The notes under the pieces are model-generated. The model saw only the letters and a program-made list of their open reading frames with translations. It did no database searches and had not been told where the DNA came from. The position numbers were made by a program, and so were the translations under genes. Below are positions 43,825 through 51,938 of a DNA stretch of 64,000 nucleotides, in pieces (the first letter of the stretch is position 1; every line of letters begins with the position of its first letter). The stretch comes from Bacteriovoracaceae bacterium (GTDB lineage Bacteria > Bdellovibrionota > Bacteriovoracia > Bacteriovoracales > Bacteriovoracaceae): contig JABIHA010000108.1 of assembly GCA_018649885.1 (NCBI GenBank), positions 28,133-92,132 on the forward strand, given 5' to 3'.

Positions 43825-44643
43825 TTAAACTCCATATAGGTCAAAACCTATATGATACACATCATCGATGGCACCTTTCTGATCCCGAGCGAAATTCTGG
43901 ACATCATTGACAAATTCTTTGAAGAGATCACGTGCCTTAACTTTTACCTCTTCATTGGAAGAAAAAGTTGCAGAAAAATGATAATCGGTTGGATTTTCAT
44001 CTCTTCTAGAAATTTTAAAAATAGACTCTTGCCTCCAGTTCAAATCATTAATTTGTGCCATTGGACTAAAGGGTTCCAGTTGAACGAAGGGTTTAATTAC
44101 AATTATCTTTGGATTTCCAATCTCAATTAATTGCATCTTCTCAAGTTTTTCCAACTCTCTTTTTAGCTTATTTTCTGAGATAAATATTCTCTTAGCAATG
44201 AGAAGAGGGTTGTCACAATATTTTTTAATTGTAAGAAGCATTAGAATTTTTGCAGTTGTTGATTCTGTATAAAACTCTTGAGTCCTAATGGAGTCGAGTT
44301 TTTCATTGAATTCATATTTTGAAGTGTTTTTAATCTTGAGCTTTTCTTTTTGAATGGCCTCAATCTTACTGTGAACATAATTTTTATGTGAAACATTTCC
44401 CGAACGGCCATGCTCACCTAACATCAGAAAAAATTGTAATTCTTCATTATCTAAGCTCAGATCCCTTCCTATAAGATAGAGCTGGTCCCCAGAGAAATCA
44501 GCATTGCCTCCCATCACCCTTGAAAAGTAGGAAGTGTGGATATGTGCACTAGAAGCCAGGGATTTATTAGAAATCCCCCTGATTTTACACAGGTTTATGA
44601 TAATCTCTCGGTAATCTAAGTGGTTGTAAACACGAAATTCCAT
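43825..44643 (-). CDS. TIGR02147-family regulator
   Basis: A 272-residue protein of the TIGR02147/DUF4423 family, abundant in Bdellovibrio-like predators and Fibrobacter. The N-terminus (YREIIINLCKIRGISNKSLA then HTSYFSRVMGG) is a lambda-repressor-type HTH; the C-terminus contains a winged-helix region (CDNPLLIAKRIFISENKLKR) and the family's conserved beta segment. Functions are largely unknown; a transcription role is probable. It heads the operon with the glycosyltransferase, mpl and the SleB-like gene, and a long AT-rich inverted repeat lies immediately upstream. Confidence 0.85.
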   Translation of the reverse strand: MEFRVYNHLDYREIIINLCKIRGISNKSLASSAHIHTSYFSRVMGGNADFSGDQLYLIGRDLSLDNEELQFFLMLGEHGRSGNVSHKNYVHSKIEAIQKEKLKIKNTSKYEFNEKLDSIRTQEFYTESTTAKILMLLTIKKYCDNPLLIAKRIFISENKLKRELEKLEKMQLIEIGNPKIIVIKPFVQLEPFSPMAQINDLNWRQESIFKISRRDENPTDYHFSATFSSNEEVKVKARDLFKEFVNDVQNFARDQKGAIDDVYHIGFDLYGV

Positions 44644-44651
44644 TATTCAAA

Positions 44652-44704
44652 CGTACACTAATAGTAAATATTGGGCAAGGATATTATTTATTATTAGTTT
44701 ACGG
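44652..44704. promoter_or_regulatory. Long AT-rich inverted repeat upstream of the TIGR02147 gene
   Basis: Arms of about 20 bp (44652-44671 and 44681-44704) are complementary with few mismatches around GGGCAAGG. The element begins 9 bp before the regulator's start and lies about 190 bp before the protease gene at 44893. It is a good candidate for a regulator-binding site or a leader hairpin. The rest of 44705-44892 contains a 6-bp perfect hairpin at 44746-44760 and a TATAAA near 44800, nothing firmer. Confidence 0.5.
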
Positions 44705-44892
44705 GTTTCCTCCGAACGCCTATATCTATAAATGTGTTGATGCCAGTGGCACTTTGCCACCACAAAAGAAAATAGTTTCAAATTACTTGTTGAACTATAA
44801 ATAATGAAATATGAGTTTGTGGGGGCAAAGAGTTAACCAATTTTTCATTAATTTGAGAGTTAGTGATTCGACTACAAAAAGAGAGAGATGAC

Positions 44893-46512
44893 ATGAAATT
44901 CAAGGTACTAATTGCAATTTGCCTAATTTTCTCTATGTGGGGAACAACCCTTCACGCTGAAGATTGCGAAAAAACCACAGTAACTATAGAGGATATCCTA
45001 AACCCCGATGGAGATACAGGAGTCATATTAGATGCAGATGGAGAAATCAAAATAGATAGTGAAAAACTAGACCCCAATATCTTTTTCAGTGAAAGTGAAG
45101 GGGTTGGAGGTTGGATTGGATCTGGTGGAGATACCCAACATGAAGTAGATAATATTTGGTTCATGGGTAGAAAGCCTGTTCGGTATTGTATAAAGATCTC
45201 TGATACAAATGAATTTTCTAGAAGTGAAATTCAAAGACTTGTAAAAGAATCTCTTTCAGAGTGGCAAGCATTTTTTAGAAAATATAGAATATCTTCTAGG
45301 CCCTTGGCCGTAGATGTAGAAAAATTTAAAATTAACCTTTCCAACGGAAAAGCACCTCTACTATCTACCAACTTTGTTGAATTTGATTGTAGTGCTGAAA
45401 GCCTTGAAACCATTGATCCTAAAGATAAGCTCTACCTATTCTTTGGTGTAGAAAACTCTCTGATTAAAATTTATAAAAAGCTCAATACAGAAAATGCACT
45501 AGGCCTTGCTCTAAGAAAGAAATATAATCACAAGAGCAATAAAAACGGTGGATTTGTTTGGATTAAAGAATTTGAAAAATCTTCTGAATCAAAACTTAAA
45601 CATATGATACTCCACGAGCTTGGACACATTTTTGGTATGAAGCACGATTCTGTCTTTGTTATGAGTAATGATGTTGCTGAGGAATTAGAAGAAGGTGAGC
45701 TTTATTCTGAAGAGTATTTTGGAGAAATTGAATCTGACTCTTGGAAGTACCGATACCTGCCAAGTGAAAAAATTGTCCTCACAAGTAGTAAGGGACGAAA
45801 GTTTAAAGATAGAGAAGACTTTGTTTTTGAAGAGGGGCTTGAAGGAGATCTTGAGCAAGGTAATACTCACGGCAGCTTTTTAAGAAAAATTAAAAGACCT
45901 AAAAAACCAAAGAAACCATTTGGACACAAAAAACCAGGCCACAAAAAGCCTGGACACAAAAAACCAGGCCCGGTTAAGCCAAAGAAAGGCACCTTTGTTG
46001 GGAAATTTAAATGTAAGGATGAGCAGTATGCTCCAAACATCTTCCTTCCCAGACAAGTTATTCAAAAATACGGGTTTAAAGCAAGAAATTGCCACAAGGT
46101 TACTTTTTCAAAAAGCACCTTCAACTCTGGCAACAGAGTCATGAAAAAGTTTGAGCTGGCCTTCACTGAATATAGAACAGGCCGATCATTTACCATGAAT
46201 GGCGTTTTCTCCAATAAAGTAAAAAGTCGTGAAAACCACCCAGGGCCAGGTGTCTACTCTACTTATAAATTTACCAATAAGAAAAGAGCAAGAACCAGAA
46301 TTCTTAATATGAGACTCACATTAGATCGCGAGCAACAAGAACTGCCTGTCAGAGGATACTTTCAAGTAATGGGTAGAAAACTTGCAGCTCAAATCACCAG
46401 TGACAAAGGGCCTGTTGTAGAAGTTTTTCTACCAAATGGTGACTGGTGGATTCTCAAATCTGTACACAGTTGTAGTGGGAATGAGCCTTGTGGTGCAAAA
46501 AACTTTGATTAG
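44893..46512 (+). CDS. Secreted metzincin-like metalloprotease
   Basis: The 539-residue product starts at the ATG at 44893 (GAGAGAG upstream), giving a signal peptide MKFKVLIAICLIFSMWGTTL. The catalytic motif HELGHIFGMKH (241-251) is the HExxHxxGxxH zinc-binding signature of matrixin-type metzincins, followed by FVM as a possible Met-turn. A basic repeat linker (about residues 330-360) contains three GHKKP units, and the C-terminal 190 residues form a separate domain with four Cys. The linker may bind polyanions such as LPS or nucleic acid. In a predatory lineage prey degradation is a plausible but unproven role. Confidence 0.8.
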   Translation: MKFKVLIAICLIFSMWGTTLHAEDCEKTTVTIEDILNPDGDTGVILDADGEIKIDSEKLDPNIFFSESEGVGGWIGSGGDTQHEVDNIWFMGRKPVRYCIKISDTNEFSRSEIQRLVKESLSEWQAFFRKYRISSRPLAVDVEKFKINLSNGKAPLLSTNFVEFDCSAESLETIDPKDKLYLFFGVENSLIKIYKKLNTENALGLALRKKYNHKSNKNGGFVWIKEFEKSSESKLKHMILHELGHIFGMKHDSVFVMSNDVAEELEEGELYSEEYFGEIESDSWKYRYLPSEKIVLTSSKGRKFKDREDFVFEEGLEGDLEQGNTHGSFLRKIKRPKKPKKPFGHKKPGHKKPGHKKPGPVKPKKGTFVGKFKCKDEQYAPNIFLPRQVIQKYGFKARNCHKVTFSKSTFNSGNRVMKKFELAFTEYRTGRSFTMNGVFSNKVKSRENHPGPGVYSTYKFTNKKRARTRILNMRLTLDREQQELPVRGYFQVMGRKLAAQITSDKGPVVEVFLPNGDWWILKSVHSCSGNEPCGAKNFD

Positions 46513-46517
46513 ATAAC

Positions 46518-46563
46518 AATTCGTTCCAATGTCTTTATAGAAGTAAAGGCGTTGGGATGAATT
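46518..46563 (+). terminator. 20-bp hairpin after the metalloprotease gene
   Basis: Arms 46518-46537 and 46544-46563 form a 20-bp stem in RNA with four G-U pairs and a 6-base loop, starting six bases after the stop codon. The downstream sequence is A/U-rich (TATATAG, then GTTTTAA). It may terminate or stabilise the protease mRNA. The remaining 46564-46826 between the convergent genes is AT-rich; I see no gene in it. Confidence 0.55.
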
Positions 46564-46826
46564 ATATAGAAAAAATTAAGTTTTAATCTAGTCGAACACT
46601 TTGAAGCTATACCTAATCTTTTCTGTGACTAAATTACTTTCATTCCTCATCTTTTTACAATACTGAAGTATAATCACTTATTCACTTCTATCCATTTCCT
46701 TATAAGAACATTCATTTCTATTTTAGATTTTTCCTTGAAGTACAACTCTTTCATGCAGTTGTTCTTGTCAGATTAGATCAAATCTTGGTTGTAAGAACTG
46801 TCAAGTCAAGCCTTAACTTTTTCACA

Positions 46827-48212
46827 TTATAACTTCAAGGCCGTTTTAAAAGCGTGAAATGGCTTCTCAAAGTTCACCTTGGAATAATCTGAACCCAGGC
46901 TATCTAAAACTCTAATACAAATATTCTTATCAGGCACATTGCTGGTCTCCATCAAAGTTTGAGTAAAGTCATAGGTCAAAATAAAGGCAGCAGACATTGG
47001 TGGGATATGCTTAAAGTCTATCCCGCGTGGAAATCCTGATCCATCAGGTTTCTCGTGGTGTTGCTCAATAATGGAAATCTCATCAGTAAGAAACCCACCC
47101 TTTGATTTCAAAAGCTCTACCGCTCTCCTTGGATGACCTTTTATAATTTCTTTTTCAATAGAAGCCAGTTTTCGAAATTCATCACTTTCACAAACAAGAA
47201 TTTCAGCTAAGTGTTTTTGATTATCGGTGAAGCCAAAATCGCAAAACACTGAGGCATAAACTAACTTCTTTAAAGTTGCGTGAGAATCCCACCCCATCTC
47301 TTGAACAAGGCCACCAAGTAGATAGTTTTGAATGCTTGTACGAGTAAAAAAGTAACTCTTATTTTTTAATAGATTTGAGACTAACTTCCAAATATTTTTG
47401 CTATCTTTTAAAACATCCTGAACCGAATTGACAATTTCATCTGTTAATTCAATGGCCGAATCATTAATTCCCATATTTTTAACAGTATCTTGTACTTGCT
47501 TTACAGAAGCCAATTGAAGTTTAATTTTCTCACCGGTACTTAAGCTTTTTTCACTTAATTTACTTTTGAGATTTTCCATTACCTTATCGGCAATTTCTTG
47601 ATAGTCCTCTCTTGCTTGGTAAAGAAATTTAACTCCCTTTTCTAGCATATTTTGAACGGTATCTTTTCTAACCTCATCACCACTATTAAACATCTTTATA
47701 TATTTACCACTTGGCAATTTGACGTAAACATCTCCATTAACTTTCTCCAACTTGAGAATGTGATGTATTCTGACACGGATTAGATTTGAAATCTCTTTGT
47801 CTTTCAAAGCCTCAATATTTTCTTTTGCATAAACTATCTCTTTATAGTTTTTTCCAAAGAGTGATGTAAGGTCCTCATCAAGTGAATGGAGAAAGACAGC
47901 GTGATGCTTCTTACTATCTTTAAAGAAAAAAGCTAAACTCTTATCCGTATCATCCTCTTCAGAAGTACACAGGAAAAAAAATGGTCTTTTCTTTCCATTT
48001 TTATTGGCCAGGTAAAATAGTCTTCCACCACCAGTTCTGATGTCATGGTCTGTCATACAAAACTTTACACTGGGATCACTTATATATCCGTGAAATTTAT
48101 CGGGAATATTCACACATAGAACTTCTAATGGAAAATTGGCCTCAATATGGACAGAGACAAACTCTGCAAATGAAGGGTCTTGATAAAAAAGTAGAACTTT
48201 GGCTTTTGACAT
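46827..48212 (-). CDS. HD-GYP-like protein with degenerate metal site
   Basis: A 461-residue protein. The N-terminal 120 residues resemble a receiver fold (VLLFYQDPSF, KFCMTDHDIR). The C-terminal half is an HD-GYP domain: IIKGHPRRAVELL, EQHHEKPDGSGFPRGI (GFP in place of GYP) and LTYDFTQ are present, but the first HD motif is CDFGF instead of HDIGK (about residue 325) and the preceding His of the N-terminal helix is missing. Two metal ligands are therefore lost, so c-di-GMP phosphodiesterase activity is doubtful and a ligand-binding or scaffold role is likelier. It is the last gene after the serine hydrolase. Confidence 0.8.
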   Translation of the reverse strand: MSKAKVLLFYQDPSFAEFVSVHIEANFPLEVLCVNIPDKFHGYISDPSVKFCMTDHDIRTGGGRLFYLANKNGKKRPFFFLCTSEEDDTDKSLAFFFKDSKKHHAVFLHSLDEDLTSLFGKNYKEIVYAKENIEALKDKEISNLIRVRIHHILKLEKVNGDVYVKLPSGKYIKMFNSGDEVRKDTVQNMLEKGVKFLYQAREDYQEIADKVMENLKSKLSEKSLSTGEKIKLQLASVKQVQDTVKNMGINDSAIELTDEIVNSVQDVLKDSKNIWKLVSNLLKNKSYFFTRTSIQNYLLGGLVQEMGWDSHATLKKLVYASVFCDFGFTDNQKHLAEILVCESDEFRKLASIEKEIIKGHPRRAVELLKSKGGFLTDEISIIEQHHEKPDGSGFPRGIDFKHIPPMSAAFILTYDFTQTLMETSNVPDKNICIRVLDSLGSDYSKVNFEKPFHAFKTALKL

Positions 48213-48219
48213 CTATATA

Positions 48220-49146
48220 TTATTTACCAAATTGTTGGTGGAGCCAAATAGAATTACAGATATTTCGCCTTAAATCATTAAATTGACCCTTATCGTACCA
48301 ATAATTTTGTGTAGCATTACTCAGGATTACACAGCCTATTTTCTTTTCCGGGTCAATCCATACACTATTCCCTGTGAAGCCCAGGTGCCCAAATACACTG
48401 TCTCCGCACTGATCTCCTGCCAGGGTTAACTCCTTATTTTGAGCACGGTCCCAGCCGTGAGCAAAACGGGAGCTTCTATCTTTATTAATTTGATCAAATA
48501 CAAGACCAATAAAACCAAATTCCTCTTCCATTTTCAAAAGAGTATTGCAAAGGGCCTGGATTGTTGAAAAAAGCCCTGCATGGCAAACAAAGTCTTTGAT
48601 AACAAAGGCCCTTGGATCGTGGACCTCTCCTTTAATAGCTCTACCATCTCTAAACCCAGTTCTTGGACAAGCAGCATAGGGAGCAAGGGTATTCCAATGT
48701 AGAAGATCAGGATCGTATATTTCCCGCAGCGACTGATAAAGTCCATGGCCTAGTTTTTTCTCTAGCTCGAGACCAAGCCTTATGGCACCCAAGTCTGAAT
48801 AAAGTGTAGGAGATTTAGTTACTGGATAGGACATGATTTGCTCCTTCCAGTTTCTTTTATCAAGATATGCATAAGCCGGAAGACCACCACGATGATCTAG
48901 TAAAAGACAGAGATCCTCATCAAAAAGCTCTCGGTGTTTAAGATAGCTTAAATGTAGTGTCATAGGCTTAGTGACACTAGCTAGATCAAAATAAATTTTT
49001 TCAGCATCTAGAAGTTCATCATCCGAAGAAATCATGAATTTTTGAGATTTGCCGGTAGCAAAATCAATTACACCCACAGCAAGGGTGTTGAAATTCTGCT
49101 CTTCCATAGCATCAAGGCAATCATTTTCTAAGGAACTTAAATCCAA
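48220..49146 (-). CDS. Serine hydrolase of the beta-lactamase/DD-peptidase family
   Basis: A 308-residue protein without a signal peptide, of the class C beta-lactamase-like family (PF00144). The SxxK motif is SVTK in FDLASVTKPMTL, the Tyr of YxN is seen as YSDLG and the third box appears as HLGFTGNSVWIDPEKK. These enzymes include esterases, D-amino-acid peptidases and lactamases. The missing signal peptide suggests cytoplasmic action. Its ATG lies 7 bp from the pyruvate phosphate dikinase stop, so they are co-transcribed, with no obvious metabolic link. Confidence 0.75.
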   Translation of the reverse strand: MDLSSLENDCLDAMEEQNFNTLAVGVIDFATGKSQKFMISSDDELLDAEKIYFDLASVTKPMTLHLSYLKHRELFDEDLCLLLDHRGGLPAYAYLDKRNWKEQIMSYPVTKSPTLYSDLGAIRLGLELEKKLGHGLYQSLREIYDPDLLHWNTLAPYAACPRTGFRDGRAIKGEVHDPRAFVIKDFVCHAGLFSTIQALCNTLLKMEEEFGFIGLVFDQINKDRSSRFAHGWDRAQNKELTLAGDQCGDSVFGHLGFTGNSVWIDPEKKIGCVILSNATQNYWYDKGQFNDLRRNICNSIWLHQQFGK

Positions 49147-49152
49147 TATCTC

Positions 49153-51816
49153 TTACCCATTTCTGATTGCTGCTTGAGCAGCTGATAATCTTGCAATAGG
49201 TATTCGGTATGGTGAGCAAGACACATAGTCGAGTCCCGTTCTATGGCAAAAGTCGATAGAGTTTGGCTCTCCTCCGTGCTCACCACAAATCCCGATATGC
49301 ATTTTGGGATTTGTCTTTCTCCCCTCCTTAGTAGCAAGATCCACTAAAAATCCTACCCCAGACTGATCCAGGGAAACAAAGGGGTCACAGGGAAGTATTT
49401 TTTGATCAACATAGTAAGGCAAGAATTTTCCCGCATCATCTCTTGAGAGCCCAAAAGTTGTTTGAGTCAGATCGTTGGTACCGAATGAAAAGAAGTCTGC
49501 ATGTTCAGCTATTTCAGCTGCTGTAATAGCGGCCCTAGGAAGCTCAATCATAGTCCCTAGCTTGTAATCAACAGTTTTGCCTTTTTCTTGAAATATATTG
49601 TCAATTGTTCTTTTGACCCAGTCATTAATATAGGAGAGCTCCTTTGCGTGTGAAATCAAAGGAATCATAATCTCAGGCTTTACAACGACACCACTATCAG
49701 ATGCTTCAATAGCGGCCTCAATAATGGCCCTAGCTTGCATGCAATAAATCTCAGGAAATGTAACCCCTAACCGGCATCCACGATGGCCAAGCATTGGGTT
49801 CATCTCCTCAAGAGTGCTTATTATCCTTTCGATTTCTTCTCGACTGATTTCAAGGGCAGCAGCAAGATCATCTTTTTCTACATCTCTTTGTGGTAAAAAT
49901 TCATGGAGAGGTGGATCCAGAAGCCTTATATTCACCGGCTTTCCATCCATTTCTTTAAAAATACCCAGAAAATCTTTTTTCTGAAAAGGAAGAAGTTTAG
50001 AAAGTGCTTTTTCTCTATCTCCTGGATTTTGGGAAAATATCATCTCTCTGATGGCCAAAATTCTCTCGACATCAAAAAACATATGCTCTGTCCGACAAAG
50101 CCCAATGCCCTCAGCACCAAAATTAATTGCGACTTTAGAATCTTCAGGATTATCTGCATTTGTTCTAATTTTTAATACCCTGAACTCATCTGCCCAAGAC
50201 ATAAATGTGGCAAAGTCATCAGAAATAGTAGCTTCAATAGTTGGAACTTCCCCAGAGATAACTTCTCCAGTTCCACCTTCGATAGTTATATATTCACCCT
50301 CTTTGTAACCCTTACCTGCAATGGTGCAAGTTTTATGCTCTTCATTAATAAAAACTCCACTACATCCGGCCACACATGGCTTCCCCATTCCTCTGGCCAC
50401 AACAGCAGCATGAGAAGTCATCCCACCTCTTGCAGTTAAAATTCCCTCAGAAGCGGCCATTCCATGAATATCTTCAGGACTAGTTTCTTGTCTTATCAAA
50501 ATGACTTTTTTTCCCGCTTCATTTAATTCATGTGCAGTATCAGAATCAAATACAATCTGTCCTGTTGCAGCTCCGGGAGAAGCGGGAAGTCCAGTTGTCA
50601 AAACCAGTTTCTTTGCCTCAGGATCGAGAGTTGGATGAAGAAGCTGATTTAGATCCTCTGGATCAATTCTCATGATTACTTCTTTCTTATCTACTAAGCC
50701 CTCATTAACGAGATCAGTAGCTATTTTTAAGGCAGCAGTTGTTGTCCTTTTGCCATTTCTTGTTTGCAGTAGAAATAGTTTTCCCTTTTCCACTGTAAAC
50801 TCAATATCCTGCATATCTTGGTAATGACTTTCTAGTTTTTTATAAACACTCGTTAGTTCAGCAAAAACGACTGGCATTGCCTCTTCAAGAGTTGCAAGGG
50901 TCTTATTAGACTCATTTTTCGAACAATCATTTATTGGACAAGGTGTTCTTATTCCAGCAACAACATCTTCGCCTTGAGCATTTATTAGATATTCTCCAAA
51001 GAACTTTTTCTCACCAGTTGATGGATCTCTTGTGAAACAAACTCCTGTAGCACAATCATCTCCCATATTTCCATAAACCATGGACTGAACATTAACAGCT
51101 GTTCCCCAGTCATCAGAAAAACTATTTATTTTTCTATATCTAATGGCCCTAGGATTATTCCAACTATCAAAAACGGCACCAATCGCCTTCCACAATTGTT
51201 CAGAAGGATCTTCTGGAAATACAACTCCAAACTCTGAGGTCAATGTTCTTTTAAAAGTCTCTGAAAGATCTTTTAAATCTTCGGCAGACAATTCAGTGTC
51301 TTCTTCTACACCTCTTGCATCTTTTAAATCTTCAAGAAGTATTTCTAGCATAGAGGTATTTACCCCTAGTACTACATTTGAATACATTTGGATAAATCGT
51401 CTATAAGAATCCCATGCAAATCTTGCATTGCCAGATTTTTTAATTAAACCTTCTACAACCTCTTCATTGAGACCTAGATTCAGCACAGTATCCATCATAC
51501 CTGGCATGGAAACCCTGGCACCTGAACGAACTGAAAATAGAAGTGGATCTGAGGCATCGCCAAATTTTTTCCCTGTAATGGCTTCCACATTCTTCAAAGC
51601 TTCAAGAACCTGAGATTTTATTTCTTCAGAGAATGATTTATCCTGCTCATAAAAATCGAGACATGCCTGAGTGGAAACAGTAAACCCAGGAGGAACCGGA
51701 AGTCCAAGGCTACACATTTCTGCTAAATTAGCCCCTTTGCCACCTAACAATTCTTTTTGGTCTCGGTTTCCGTCAGTTTTTTCTTTGCTAAAAAAATAAA
51801 TCCATTTACTAGCCAT
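49153..51816 (-). CDS. ppdK: Pyruvate phosphate dikinase
   Basis: An 887-residue enzyme interconverting pyruvate, ATP and phosphate with phosphoenolpyruvate, AMP and pyrophosphate. N-terminal ATP-grasp: LLGGKGANLAEMCSLGLPVP. Central phospho-His domain: TARGGMTSHAAVVARGMGKP with the catalytic His (about 450). C-terminal PEP/pyruvate barrel: LCRTEHMFF, GTMIELPRAA, SFGTNDLTQTTFG and the active-site Cys in HIGICGEHGG. Complete and of standard length. It allows reversible PEP synthesis in amino-acid-based growth. Confidence 0.96.
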   Translation of the reverse strand: MASKWIYFFSKEKTDGNRDQKELLGGKGANLAEMCSLGLPVPPGFTVSTQACLDFYEQDKSFSEEIKSQVLEALKNVEAITGKKFGDASDPLLFSVRSGARVSMPGMMDTVLNLGLNEEVVEGLIKKSGNARFAWDSYRRFIQMYSNVVLGVNTSMLEILLEDLKDARGVEEDTELSAEDLKDLSETFKRTLTSEFGVVFPEDPSEQLWKAIGAVFDSWNNPRAIRYRKINSFSDDWGTAVNVQSMVYGNMGDDCATGVCFTRDPSTGEKKFFGEYLINAQGEDVVAGIRTPCPINDCSKNESNKTLATLEEAMPVVFAELTSVYKKLESHYQDMQDIEFTVEKGKLFLLQTRNGKRTTTAALKIATDLVNEGLVDKKEVIMRIDPEDLNQLLHPTLDPEAKKLVLTTGLPASPGAATGQIVFDSDTAHELNEAGKKVILIRQETSPEDIHGMAASEGILTARGGMTSHAAVVARGMGKPCVAGCSGVFINEEHKTCTIAGKGYKEGEYITIEGGTGEVISGEVPTIEATISDDFATFMSWADEFRVLKIRTNADNPEDSKVAINFGAEGIGLCRTEHMFFDVERILAIREMIFSQNPGDREKALSKLLPFQKKDFLGIFKEMDGKPVNIRLLDPPLHEFLPQRDVEKDDLAAALEISREEIERIISTLEEMNPMLGHRGCRLGVTFPEIYCMQARAIIEAAIEASDSGVVVKPEIMIPLISHAKELSYINDWVKRTIDNIFQEKGKTVDYKLGTMIELPRAAITAAEIAEHADFFSFGTNDLTQTTFGLSRDDAGKFLPYYVDQKILPCDPFVSLDQSGVGFLVDLATKEGRKTNPKMHIGICGEHGGEPNSIDFCHRTGLDYVSCSPYRIPIARLSAAQAAIRNG

Positions 51817-51841
51817 CTCTCTTTCTCCAAGACCAATTAGA

Positions 51842-51938
51842 CTGATCCCATTTTGAATTTCAAGTGGCGGATTCCTCGTCGGAGTGTGCTACACACCTTC
51901 CTTGTCATCCACTCACTTGAAATCCAAACTGGAATCAG
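51842..51938 (-). repeat. Long intercistronic hairpin between glyS and ppdK
   Basis: Arms 51842-51866 and 51914-51938 pair over 25 positions with one mismatch and two G-U pairs in the minus-strand RNA. The distal arm contains the glyS stop codon. An inner 5-bp hairpin (51884-51896) sits in the loop. No U-tract follows, so it looks like an mRNA-processing or stability element rather than a terminator. The ppdK ribosome-binding site follows directly. Confidence 0.6.

Noticed and set aside
45918..45972. Short tandem repeats resembling a CRISPR array
   Set aside because: They are in-frame GHKKP codon repeats inside the protease gene, with no unique spacers.
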